NCBI GenBank assembly: GCA_017590115.1
Contig: JAGGNK010006559.1
Location: forward strand, 8,793,784-8,857,783
Source: Montifringilla adamsi
Lineage: Eukaryota; Chordata; Aves; Passeriformes; Passeridae
Reading direction: 5' to 3'
DNA: 64,000 nucleotides
The notes under the pieces were generated by a model. It made no database searches and was not told the origin of the DNA. It worked only from the letters and a program-made list of their open reading frames with translations. The position numbers were made by a program, and so were the translations under genes. This document shows, piece by piece, positions 38,870 to 50,025 of this stretch (within the stretch, counting starts at the first letter, position 1; every line of letters begins with the position of its first letter).

Positions 38870-39104
38870 TGTGGCAGTTTGCTTTGGTGAGTTACCAGAT
38901 GTACATGCAGTCGCTCTCACTCCCTCTCCTCAACAGGATTGGCAGGGGAAAATTGGATGAAAAAAAAAATCTCTCATGGGCCAAGATAAAACCAGTTTCG
39001 TAAGAGAAACATATCATGCATTACAAGGAAGGGAGAAAGAGAAATTAATTCCCTATTTCCCATTGTTCAGCAGATGTCCTGCTACTTTCTGGAATTTGGG
39101 AAGC
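38870..39104 (-). mobile_element. Partial endogenous retroviral LTR, copy A
   Basis: Read on the minus strand this is the 3' half of the avian LTR type also seen at 26.1-26.4 kb. Landmarks on plus are a terminal TGTGGCAGTTT (38870-38880), CGCTCTCACTCCCTCTCCTCAACAGG (about 38912-38937) and a CTCATGGGCCAAGATAAAACCAGTTT stretch (about 38972-38997) that corresponds to the polyadenylation region. The copy breaks off at about 39104, before the U3 promoter part. A second partial copy of the same LTR half begins within a few bases, in the same orientation. Confidence 0.65.
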
Positions 39105-39106
39105 TG

Positions 39107-39372
39107 TGTGTGTAGCCTGGTAGGAAACTAAGCCCCACAAAGCTCACACCACATCATGGAATGGGGAAAAGAATTGAAAGTACGAAAGTGAGTAAACTTG
39201 TGGATTGAGAAAAACACAACCTAATAGGGAAAGAAAACCTGCACTTACAGTCAGATCAAAATAAGGGATCCTTTAATTACTTGAAATGGAAGACAGCCAT
39301 TCCAGGAAAGCAGGGCTCCATCACATGTAACAGCTGCTTGGGTGGACACACGCAATTACTCTGAATATTCTG
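39107..39372 (-). mobile_element. Partial endogenous retroviral LTR, copy B
   Basis: Directly follows copy A in the same orientation and repeats its landmarks. It has GGAAACTAAGCCCCACAAAGC (about 39123-39143), a CTTGTGGATTGAGA word (about 39198-39211), a CCTAATAGG word in place of the polyadenylation stretch, and further inward CCAGGAAAGCAGGGCTCCATCAC (about 39302-39324). It extends further toward U3 than copy A but also lacks the LTR 5' end. The two halves therefore form a head-to-tail partial tandem. No viral coding sequence lies between or beside them. Confidence 0.65.
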
Positions 39373-39608
39373 TGTGTAAAATGAGATTGTGAAATTGAGA
39401 GAGAAACAGGCACTGAATTTGTTTCTAAGCATTTGTTACTTTGTTGGAAAGCAGAGAAAAAACGTCTGCATCCCTTGCAAATGTGCCTGAACCAGCGAAA
39501 TCCAGTGTCACAGAAGAAATATTTTGTTTGGATCTACAGTGTGAATCCTATCCTTTATTTTTTGCCACTTTCATGATGCAAAAGATCCATTTCCTCAGAA
39601 AGAGAGTA

Positions 39609-41685
39609 TCACAGAATCACTGAAATCAAAAGAAACATCTGGAGGTCATCTTGTCCAACCCTACTCTTCGAGCAGGGACACCTAGAGCTAGTTATGCAGA
39701 ATGATGTTTAACCCGCTTTTGAATATCTCCAAGACTTCACAACCTCTCTGGCAACCTATGGCAGGGCTTGGTCCCACTCATAATAAAAAATTATCTCCTG
39801 ATATTCAAAGGAAACCTCTTGTGCTTCAGTGTGTTCCCATTGACTCTGGTCCTGTCACTAGTCACCATTGGAAAGAACCTGGCTGTGCCCTCTTTGCACC
39901 CTCCCTTCAGGTATTTTATATAGGCATAAATATATTGATATATGCACCCTCCCAAGCCTTCTGTTCTCCAGACAGAACAGTCCCATCTCTCTCAGCTTTT
40001 TGCCTTACCAGAAATGCTCCTATCTCCTCATCATCTTCCTGGCCCTTCACAGGAGTCTCTGCAGTAGATCTGTGTCTCTCTTGTACTGAAGAGCCCAGAA
40101 CAGGACCCAGCACTGCGGGTATGGTCTCACCAGAGTTGAGCAGAAGGGATGGATCACATCATGCTGCCAATATTTTGTCCAAAGCAGCCCAGGAAGGGCA
40201 CAGTGTTGGTTCGTGTTCAGTTTGGTGCTCAAAAAGATATCCAGGTCCTTTTCTGCAACACTGCTTTTGAGATGGGGGATCTGTAGTATATACTGGTGTG
40301 TGGAATTTTTCCTTTCTAGGTGCAGCACTTAGCACTTTCCTTTGTTCAACTTCACAAGGTTCCTGTCAGCCAATTTGTTCAGCTCATGGAGGTCCCTCTG
40401 GATGGAAGCACTACACTGTGTTGTGCCAACCACTCCAAATTTTGTGTCACCAGTAGACTTGCTGAGGGTGCATACTCTGTCCCAACATCCAGACCACTAC
40501 TGAAGACCTCAAACAGGGTTGGTCACTGTATTGACCTCTGGAGTACATCACCAGCTGTTGGCCTCCAGCTAGACTTGTGCCACTGAACAAGACCCTCTGG
40601 GACCAACCACTCAGACAATTTTCAACCCACTTTCCTACTTGCTCATCCACTTTATCAGCTTGCCTGTCAAGATCTTATGGGGGGGAAAATGTCAAAGCCT
40701 TATGAAAGGCAAGGCAGACAATGTCCAGTGCTCTCTCCTCACCTATCAAGTCAGTCATTTCATCATGGAATGGTATCAGCAGGCTGGTCAAGCATGACGT
40801 CCCTTTGGTGGGTTCATGCTTAGCTCTTGTGGCTGCTTTCTGGTATTCCTTTTAGTTGAATTTTTTTCCCGGGATTAATTGTTCCATCATCATCCCAGGC
40901 ATAGAGGTAAATCTGGTGGGCTTCTTCTCACCCTTCTTGAAGACAGAGTGACATTTTCTTTCCTCCCATCTTCAGGCACTTCTCCTAGTAACCATGATCA
41001 TTCCAGAATGGCCAAAAATTTCCTCACAATTCCATTTTCCAGCTCCTTCAGGACTCATGGGTGCATCTGGTCGAAGTCCACAGACTTAGAAACATTCAAT
41101 TTGCTTAAGTATTCCCTCATCTGATTTTCTTCTACAAAGGGTGCTCGAGGGTCTTATGCTAGGGGAATCTACTGAGCAGATCATTGAAGAGACCAAAATC
41201 TGACCCTCTCAAGCACAGTGCTGTGATCTTGCTTTTTGCTCTGCTCCTCCCTCTCAGGATCCTGAACTCCATGATCTCACAGACACTGTAGTCAAGTCTA
41301 CCTTCAACCTTCAGGTTTCCAGAAAGCTCTTCCTTGTTTGTGAGCATGAGAACCTTCAGAGCACTTCTCTTTTTTGTCCTATCTATCACTTGGATCAGGA
41401 AGTTGTCTCTGATATGTTCCAAAAACCCCCTCGATGGCTTAAATCATGCTGTGCTGTCCCTCCAGCAGATGTGGTGGTTGAAGTTCCCCACAGGCACAAG
41501 GACCTGAAAACATGAAGCTGCTTTTAGCTGCCTCAAGAAGGTCTCAACCACTTGTTCTTCCTGAGCATTTGGCCTGTGGTGCTGCAGTGTCACTCATACC
41601 CATCCTCTCTGTAATCCTTACCCACAAGCTCTCGGTTTATCACCCACCCCAAGGCAGAGCACTATGCATTCCAGCTGAGAAAAAG
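39609..41685 (-). mobile_element. CR1 LINE, long but internally deleted copy
   Basis: The 3' end lies at about 39609 (plus-strand ATCACAGAATCACTGAAATC, then GTCATCTTGTCCAACC, then GCAGGGACACC). From there the 3' UTR and the C-terminal part of ORF2 run to about 40680. The reverse-transcriptase block with a KAL(T)F-like stretch (YLDFSKAFD in the family) lies at about 40690-40830. Next comes the upstream part of the reverse-transcriptase region (about 40880-41110). The endonuclease region follows (about 41330-41680), with GNFNHH at about 41471-41488 where the family has GDFNHP. The distance from endonuclease to reverse transcriptase is about half the usual length, so an internal deletion lies near 41120-41200. 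Many stops make it inactive. A 189-codon plus frame (39701-40270) is an antisense artefact. Confidence 0.9.
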
Positions 41686-41707
41686 GAAATTTTACCTCCT
41701 TGGAGGT

Positions 41708-41805
41708 TGTTTTTTGTTTTTGTTTTTGGGTTTTGGTTTTTTTTGGTTTTTTTTTTGTTTGTTTTTTTTTGTTTGTTTGTTTTTTTGCTTGTTTTTGGGG
41801 TTTTT
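41708..41805. repeat. T/G-rich low-complexity tract
   Basis: Runs of T broken by G or GG, about 98 bases, starting about 20 bases beyond the 5' end of the minus-strand CR1 copy. It encodes the Phe-rich tail of an overlapping false frame. Confidence 0.92.
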
Positions 41806-43823
41806 GCCAAATAAGTTTTATTTGATTGATTAACCTAATATAAAGATATTCTTACAGTAGAAAGGACCTTGAGGCTATGCACAGACACAAATTATGAACA
41901 CTAAAAATGAAAGCCAAGGATACTAATTTTAGATGTGCTTGCCATTTGCTTTAAAAAGAGCTGTGGGTAGTTGGAACTTTAGATTTCCAAGATCTATTTT
42001 CATACTGTAATCTCAAAGGTCTTTTTTTTCCTGTGCAACTAATCTCCATGTTATTTTTTTTCTGACAAATGGTAAATACCAAACTATATATTTCTCCTTT
42101 GCAGGAAAAATGGTACATATTTTTCATGTAGACATAATTCTACACATTTGCTACAGTAGCAAACTCACAATGCATTTTAATAGAGAAAATAAAGGATTTG
42201 GAAAAATTGGGCACAATTTCACAGCTCAAGAATCACAGTTTCACTTCCATATGAAATAAGAACAGTTTTGCCAGTTTAAAAAAGTTTCCTCATCCTGTTT
42301 TCAAAAAACAAAAATAATTATATTATTTACTTTCAATGAAATTAATAAATCAATAGTTGCAATGCTGAGAAAGACCTGAATTATTTCTCCAGTCTCAAAG
42401 GTTTCTAATTTAAATATTGGTCAAACCATCTGTGTAGTTATTTTGAGTATTATTACTACATTTATGAAATGTACATACTCATCTCAAAATTATGACACAC
42501 AAGTGTCACAGGTCAAGTAACTGTGCAATTATTCAACTTTTTTTCCTACTTATTTGCCTTTATTATGTCAGAAAATGTGTATTGATAGAATAAAAACAAT
42601 GCCTCAACACCAGTACAAACTCTCATAAAAGGATATTAAAACAAGCTCAATAGTCCTTAAATCAATCAGGTTAAAATGATATTGCTAAATTTATATATGA
42701 AGGGATTTGTTTCAGGAATTAATGAAGCAACATCATTTTGCATGATAACAATGTGATTAATTTGAATTGTGACCATAGATTTTCCAAATGCAGAAACTGA
42801 AAGTTTCATAGATAACTAGTGCATTACAGAAAACTAGAATCTTAAGATAGTGGAGTTAACTGATATATAATTGCATAATCTGAATTTTTTAAAGTGGGAT
42901 ATGACATTTGAGGTTTGGTTTGGTTGGTTTTTTTGTATTAGTTGGTTGAATTTTTTTGTATTTGTGCAAGACAGGAAAATTAATTTAGTGAGTTTAACAG
43001 GTCTTCTTGTTATACATAGCATAGACAGGAGTTTGCATAGACAGAAAAATTAAAAAAACCATAAAGATAGAATAGTTGTTAACAGACCAAAGCTTTCCAA
43101 ATACTACTGTATTTACCACTTTAGCTATGAGGATAGAACATAAAGGAGCCCTCTTCCCCTTGTCTGCCTCAGAAACAATGGTTCTAACAACAGAGTTATG
43201 CAATAAAACAGAGAATGCAATAAAAACTCATTGTAGGGACCTTATGCCATTCTAGAAATGCCAGTGGAAAGTACAATTCAAAGGCAACACAGCTCAAAAC
43301 CTTTGAATGACCACACTTAAGATCTGAGGGCTTAGCTCCTCATTAGTGATTTATACAACTAAATTAATTATCATATTTTCACTCACTTAAAATATTAGAA
43401 TGTGGAAGATTGAGGTAAAACTCTTTGGGATTTACAAAGTTGTCAATTTGACCCTATTTTTAGTTTAAGAAATAAAATTAAACTAAATATTTCCAGGCAT
43501 TCATCCCTGCCATACACATGTGGCTGCATTCAATTATTGCTGACTGATAGTGCTCACAATTTAAGGTTTTCTATAATTATAACACCAGCCCTGATTAAAT
43601 AGATTTAAACCTGGATCACTATACAGGTGAACTCATCTCCAGTTTTCTGACTGTATCTTCACCATAAATATTGTAATGTGAAAATTTATATCTAAAACTT
43701 CCTCTCTTTTTCTTCAGATGATCTTTTTGTGTTGCATTCAGTAAAAATGAAAATACTCTGCTTGATATTTTTGCTTTAGTATTTTCTATTAATTACTTAA
43801 TATGGACTAGGTTTTTGAGAGAC

Positions 43824-43871
43824 CAACTATTATTTATATGTAGAATACAACTATTATTTATATATAGAATA
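43824..43871. repeat. Tandem duplication, 24-bp unit, two copies
   Basis: The unit beginning CAACTATTATTTATAT and ending AGAATA occurs at 43824-43847 and again at 43848-43871, with a single G/A difference. It is a recent local duplication in AT-rich DNA. Confidence 0.95.
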
Positions 43872-44807
43872 CATTAAAGATTTTCTTGATAATGTATTTT
43901 TTGTTTTGTTATGTGATCATATATAATGAGTAAGAGTAATTTTGTGATAAGTTGATTTAGCAATGCTGCTTTTCTAAAATGAATAATTTCTTGCATTTCA
44001 TTGGTTTTGTACTTTTTGAAATAAAATTACTTTGACTAAAACAAAATCTGTAGTAACTAAATGTAAGAGAGGATCTCTGTTTCTGAAGACATCAATAATT
44101 ATCAAGAATTCAAATGCAATTCAGAACTCTAACATCTTTAAAAGATCTCCACAATAAAAACCAAAACCAAAACAAGATGATAGAGAATAGCACATAACAT
44201 TTTATCAATATTTTATCCATATTTTGCAAGTAGCGGAAAATCACTGGTAGACCAATGTGATTGTAAACAATTTTGGTATGCTAAACTGGTGATTTTGTGA
44301 TAGCACAAGCACCAGATATAATTTGATTTCTATGATAATCTTTAGAATGGTAGTTATAGGTACAATAAACAGCTTTTTTTGCACATTTTCTGACCCATTA
44401 ATTTTCAAAGCTTTTAACCAAATTCAGTGAAAAAGAGGATTTTGTGTTTGTAGCCCTGTGGTCAACTTCATAGCTCCTCTTCTTAAATTTTTTTTCGAAG
44501 GCAGTACTGCTGATTTCAGAATTGATAAAATCTTAATGGAGAAGTATAGGATATAGAATCTGAAGTCCAGAATCATCTTCTGGGACTCTGTAAAAGAGCA
44601 ATCCTCTGCCACATGTAGGCTATTCAGGGGAAAAGAACCCCAACTTTGTCTTATTTTCTCCATGTTGACACAGCCCAGAAGTGATTTACCTAAGAAAGAA
44701 TATTTCTTTATACATTTTTTGCAAGTGTTTACCATGACATTCATAAGCAGTGATCAGTCATTTTAGCAAGTCTGTAATACAGGCCCTAAATTGAAAGTAG
44801 GAGTAAG

Positions 44808-44877
44808 AGAATAGGAAAATATCTGTTAAAATGACCCTTGAAGAAAGAATAGGAAAATATCTGTTAAATGACCCTTG
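44808..44877. repeat. Tandem duplication, about 38-bp period
   Basis: ATAGGAAAATATCTGTTAAA followed by TGACCCTTG occurs at about 44811-44840 and again at about 44849-44877, differing by one A in an A run. The spacer is AAGAAAGA-like and related to the sequence before the first copy. Confidence 0.93.
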
Positions 44878-47800
44878 CAGAGGGCAAGCACTATTTTTGC
44901 CAGGTGTGTTTGGTAAATCCCATGCCAGAATATTTAATTTCTCTTCATCACTAGAGTCTTCAAACTGCTTTGTCACTTTCATTTTCACACTTTTTAATTG
45001 CTTTTGTTCTGAAATTTGTCCTTTCCACCTTCTCCAGTCCCTTCGTGTGTGCTTTTGGTCTGTGTCAAACTTGGCTTAAAACCTGAGACTTATAAAATTG
45101 AAATCATAAAAGACAAACTTTGCCAACAACGTCTGGGAGAGATTCTGTTTAAATAGGCTGTAGAGACTTTTAGATGTCATAAGCTTGAAAAGGAAGTGCA
45201 CTACTCCTAAAATTATAGCTAGGAGGTAGAACAAATGAATTTTTTTTAATATATAAAGGCAGTTCAGAGTGAAAGCAAAGACAGAGCTAAGCTATTGAGC
45301 TAAATGATCTGCATGAACAGGTACTACACTACAGTATTATCAAGCAGATACTAGAAATTATAGAAGCCAGCATTAGTTTAAAAGGTTGAAAATGCCAATG
45401 TTCCTAATCTTTTTATCACCATGTCCTTCATTTAAGAAATTATTCTTTAAATTGTTTTAAATAATTTTCTCCTTCACTTGTTTATACTGTTTCCAACTTT
45501 CTCTTTTGTTTCCACTATAGTACAGACATAAAAGAAGGCACAGCTACTAATGTCTAATTGTGTTTGACATGTAACCCACATCTTACAATAATTCTTCATT
45601 GCCCTTCTTACCCCTCATCACCTTACTAATTCCATGCTTCAGAATCTTTGAGAGACCAAGTATTCTGTATATCCAAAAGTCCCATTGCTGCAGTTGATAG
45701 GAACTGCAGTTTTTATCAAATACCTTTTATCTCAAACTTCTGCATGGTACCTCATATAGCACTCCCATGAGTACAATCAGTACATGTGGATGACTAGAGT
45801 TAAAGGAACTGTCGTTTTTGCCCCAATGTTTTCCATCCAAACAATTTCTCTTGAAGAGGTTACTCAGTCTGCTAGAGGTGGGAATTATCAGAGATAATAC
45901 ACTAATGTCCTCCACAGAAGTCCTGTAATGTATGAATCAAAAAATAAGACATGGAAGAAAATGAGATTTATAGTTTACAGCTTGGGGTCGCCAAGCATAT
46001 AGGTTCAAATCTTAGCAATAAAATTTTTTATGGACCATACTGATATTACAGGCTAAATAAAAAAGCTAAAGCAGAATCAACTGCTCTAGAACTGTCTTCC
46101 TAAGCATCCTATGAGGATGTTATCTGTGTAACAAAATGAAGTTAGCTGGCAGTTTTGCTTTTGTGTTCCCAACTGTTTACACAAAGGCTGTTTGGTTTGC
46201 TTTTTAGAAAAAATGTTCCCTGCAGAGTATCAGTGAAAAACATATGTTCAATAAAAGATGTTTTTACAAGAAATCTGTACTTTTTCACTTAGGAGTTGTT
46301 ACTAAGGAAATTAAAAAAAAAAGCCCTTCGATGTTACTCCATGAGCAAATATAAACATGCAATGCCTTCTTTTGAGGAAAGCCGGCAATCATCATTATCA
46401 TCCTTATAAATAAACATGTTTATTTAAATTTACTCTAACCAGTCAAGAAGAATATCAAAGTGTAATATTATATTCATTAGGCAGATTTACCGAGCTGGGA
46501 ATGGTGACTTTAAGGACATCCTTGGATCATCACTGTTTCATAATCAACTCTACAGAAATTGGTGTGTTTAACCCTCACAGACATTCCTCTGAGATGCATT
46601 TCACTTGCTGGATTCTCGAGGCATGTGGGCAAGCAGAGGCTGGCATTTCTCTTTCTGTCCATGTGAATGGATGCATAGACCTAGTTGTCATTATATTAAG
46701 AAATTAATGAAACAGGTGACAATAAATATAATTCAGTACCAACATGGGATATGAATCAAGATTAAATTTGAAATTTTGATCCTGGAAAACCATTTTCTAT
46801 CACCAAACCCTCTAGTATAAGACTCTGTATCTCCACTTCTGATGATATTTTAATGACAACTAATGCCACTGGAACTTTCTACAACCTAGTGGTTTTTATA
46901 TTTGTGGCTTATTTTCACAGGCAATTCCCATTAAATATAATGGGAATTATATAACTAACCTTAAAAATATTTCCCCTCTTTCCATGACTTCTAATTTAGA
47001 AGTTTCTCAGTCAATTTATATTGCAATGACTTATTGTTCAGCTGATGAAATTCAGTAATTTAATTAATTTACATAATTTAATCTTGGGTTATGCCAAGAT
47101 CATACCTGTCATCATTTTTTAATTTTTTTCAGTGTATAAAATGCATAACAAAGGCTTTACATAGCATATTACTGCATAGTAGGACATTAATCAAATGAGA
47201 AAATGTACAAGATAAAGGATAAAAAAAAATAACCTCTGTGAATTAGCAAAAAATATTTTCACAAAAGATTTTTTAAAATTTTGTTTATTTCTGTCTTGCA
47301 GTATCACTGAGGAACATTAATGGTGATAAAGATAGAAAAACATTATTTTCCTGATAATTATATATAGGTCGCCAGAGACTGGTATTTTGCAAAGAACTTT
47401 TGCTGTCATGTGTCTTTTGGCTCAGTGACTGAAAGTAAAACATACGCATCATATATGCTTTGGGTACCCTTCTGTAACTTTCCTGCTCTTTCAGAAAAGA
47501 CACAGGCATGTGCAGAAGGCTGAAACCCCCAAATCCAGTTGACAGGCTTTATTTTCAACAGGAGCAGAGCTTGCCTTTATTTTCAGCTCTGATCTGGACA
47601 AGGCACTATTTTTATCATTCACTTCCTTGGGAAATATTAAGTTAATGTTTATTCTTCTGGCCTGTTTTATTTCTCACAAAGCTGGTAATTGAGAACAACT
47701 CATTTTGCAGCTTGTGCATTTCTAGAAGGAGTGAAGGAAAAGGAGGCTTTGTGGGTCACATTTTCAATATTAATAGTTGCATTTACATATGTGATTGAAA

Positions 47801-48016
47801 GTGCAGAACCTTCTCTTATGATACTGTTATAGCTGACAGTGATCTAGAATTCTCCTCTTTTTCATTAATTCTCTTTTTTTTTTTTTAAGCTGACAAAATA
47901 TAACTAGTCTAGTTACAACACATCCTGCTATGATTTTTGAATTTGAAAAATAATTGAACACTAAAAGCAGCAGGGTACAAACTTATCATTAAGCAATGTA
48001 CTGAAACTTTTTCTAG

Positions 48017-48054
48017 GACCTCCTGGCATTAGATCTCCTGGCATTAACATGACT
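48017..48054 (+). other. Weak exon-like segment with a duplicated 15-mer
   Basis: An acceptor-like CTTTTTCTAG precedes 38 nt, and a GTGAGT donor-like site follows at 48055. One frame is open (two nucleotides plus 12 codons, reading PPGIRSPGINMT). The two PG words come from an imperfect tandem duplication of about 15 nt (CCTCCTGGCATTAGA / TCTCCTGGCATTAAC), so the collagen-like look probably reflects duplication and not a gene. No further Gly-X-Y exons were seen nearby. Confidence 0.15.
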
Positions 48055-48830
48055 GTGAGTTACCTACGTGATCTCATTTTCCAATCTCTGTTCACTCTTT
48101 AGCATCTCTAAAATAGTTGGACTTTTAGTTAGTTGCACAATATCAAAATATCATTGAGATAAAAATCATCATCCTATGAATAATTATTAACTTATGACTA
48201 AATTGTCTGTTTAAAATATTTCAGGAAAACAGGAACTGCTTTTAACTTTAAAGACAAAGGTAGGGTTTTCCTATGTTTTCTAATGAATGTCTTGCCCTAG
48301 CTGGGTATACCATTTTTCTGAATGAAGTGGTGAAATCCTTTTGCACTTTCCTCACCAGCAGTATCATCTCTGAAGGGACATAACAACAGTGTTCCAGTTT
48401 TCTGAAAGCAAAAAAAAAAAAAAAAAGGGTGGAAAAAAGCAGTCTCTCAGCACAAGCTTTAAAGAAGTAGTCTGCTTTGCATCACACTTTCAGTTTTTTC
48501 TTTTGCAGGTAATAAAGTCTCAAAAAGCACTCTTAAAAGAAATTGCATGCTAGAAAAACTGTAACTCCTACAAGTCAGAGACTGTTAGGGAAAGATACTT
48601 CCCAAGAATAAAATTGTGGTTTTAAAGCTGGATTCAATTTTTAGTTGCAAAAAAACCTCCAGGACCCTACTCCAATAGGAGTAAGTTTAAATTTTCCTAA
48701 CTGGCATGCATGCTTCTGCATTCACAAAACTATTTACTACTCTTTATTGATGATGCTGGTTGGTGGGGAGGAGGGGAAAGGGAGAGACAATATGTTCTTC
48801 AAAACATGTCCTCCACAAAACTCATTTTAG

Positions 48831-49700
48831 ACTCACATAATCATAGAGAGCTTTGGATTGGAAGGGACCTTAATGATCATCTAGTTCCAATCTCCCAGCC
48901 ATAGGCAGGGACACCTTTCACTACATCAGGTTGCTCAATGTCCTACGAAATCTGTCCTTGTAGTCTACAAGGACCCTTTTTTTTTTTTTTCAGGTCTGAA
49001 CATCTCCAGTTGTCTCAGCCTGTCTTTAAAGGAGCAGTGCTCCAGCACTCTAATAATTTTTGTTGCCTCTCTCTGGGTCCCCTCCAACAAGTCCACATCT
49101 TTCTTGTCTTGAGGAGCCCAGACCTGGATGCAGTTCTCTAGCTGGAGTCTTACGAGAACAGAGGGGCAGAGTCACCTCCCTTGACCTGCTTCCCAACCTG
49201 CTTTTGATCAGGACCAGGATGCAGTTGGCTTTCTGGGCTGCACAAATGGCTGGCTCATATCCAGCTTTCTATCCATGAGAAATCAAAGTCTCAAATCCTT
49301 CTCTTCAGGATACCATCTTTCTATTGTGCCAACTACACTGCTCAGCTTGGTGCCATCTGCAAACTTGCTGAGGGTGCTCTTGATCCCACTGTCTGTCTCA
49401 CTGATGAAGATATTGAAGAGCACCAGTCCCAAGACAGCCCTGAATGACACAACTCATCACCAGCCTTCAACTGGACATGAAACCATTGACCAAATCTCTC
49501 TCTGGCTGTGTCCATCCAGACAATTCCTTATCCACTGAATAGTCCACCCTTGAAATTCATGCCTCTCCAATTTACAAATAAGGATGTCATGTGGGATCAT
49601 CTCAAAGGGCTTACAAAATCTGGGTAGATGACACCAAGTGATCTTTCCTTGTTGACTATTGCTGTCACTTTATCATAGAAAGCTACCAGATTGGTCAGAA

Positions 49701-49738
<38 letters not shown>

Positions 49739-50025
49739 TGAAGTCATGCTGGCTGTCTTGAGTCACCTTCTTTTCCTGGATAGACCTTAGCATTGTTTCC
49801 ATGAGGATCTGGTCCATTATCTTCCCAAGCACAGGGCTGAGATTTACCAGACTGCAGTTCCCTGGGTCTTTCTTTTCTCTCCTTTTTAAAAATGGGACTG
49901 AAGTTGTCCTTTTTTTCAGTGAGAAGGACTTTATAAGACGGCCATGAACTTTCAAATTTTTTGGAGACTGGCTTGGCACAGGACCCTGAGATGCATCTCA
50001 TCAGATTCTGTAGACCTTTGGCTAG
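48831..50025 (-). mobile_element. CR1 LINE, 3' UTR and reverse-transcriptase part
   Basis: The 3' end is at about 48831 (plus-strand AATCATAGAGAGCTTTGG, GGAAGGGACCTTAATGATC, then GCAGGGACACC). The copy then runs up through the ORF2 C-terminus. On the minus strand, 49860-49742 reads a stretch containing LVNLSPVLGKIMDQIL and then DSQHDFT, which are reverse-transcriptase motifs of the family (VNLTS..GKIMEQIL, QHGFT.GKSC). The copy ends at about 50025, so the N-terminal part of reverse transcriptase and the endonuclease are absent. It is broken by stops, by a 33-T run and by a 14-T run, so it is inactive. Confidence 0.92.
49705..49737. repeat. 33-T homopolymer inside CR1
   Basis: An uninterrupted run of 33 T replaces the few bases normally encoding the KGKSC part of the reverse transcriptase. 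The Lys-rich end of the overlapping minus frame comes from this run. Confidence 0.95.

Larger units (their letters stand above)
41806..48830. other. AT-rich non-coding DNA with two tandem duplications
   Basis: No gene recognised over about 7 kb. Short tandem duplications are listed separately (43824-43871 and 44808-44877). A T run lies at about 47874-47886 and an A run at about 48410-48426. The open frame at minus 44424-44744 (106 codons) has no domain. Confidence 0.55.

Noticed and set aside
39701..40270. 189-codon plus-strand open frame, the longest in the window
   Set aside because: It is the antisense of a minus-strand CR1 copy.
48017..48054. Collagen-like short exon
   Set aside because: The repeated PG words come from a 15-nt tandem duplication, and no other Gly-X-Y segments occur nearby. 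Kept only as a weak feature.
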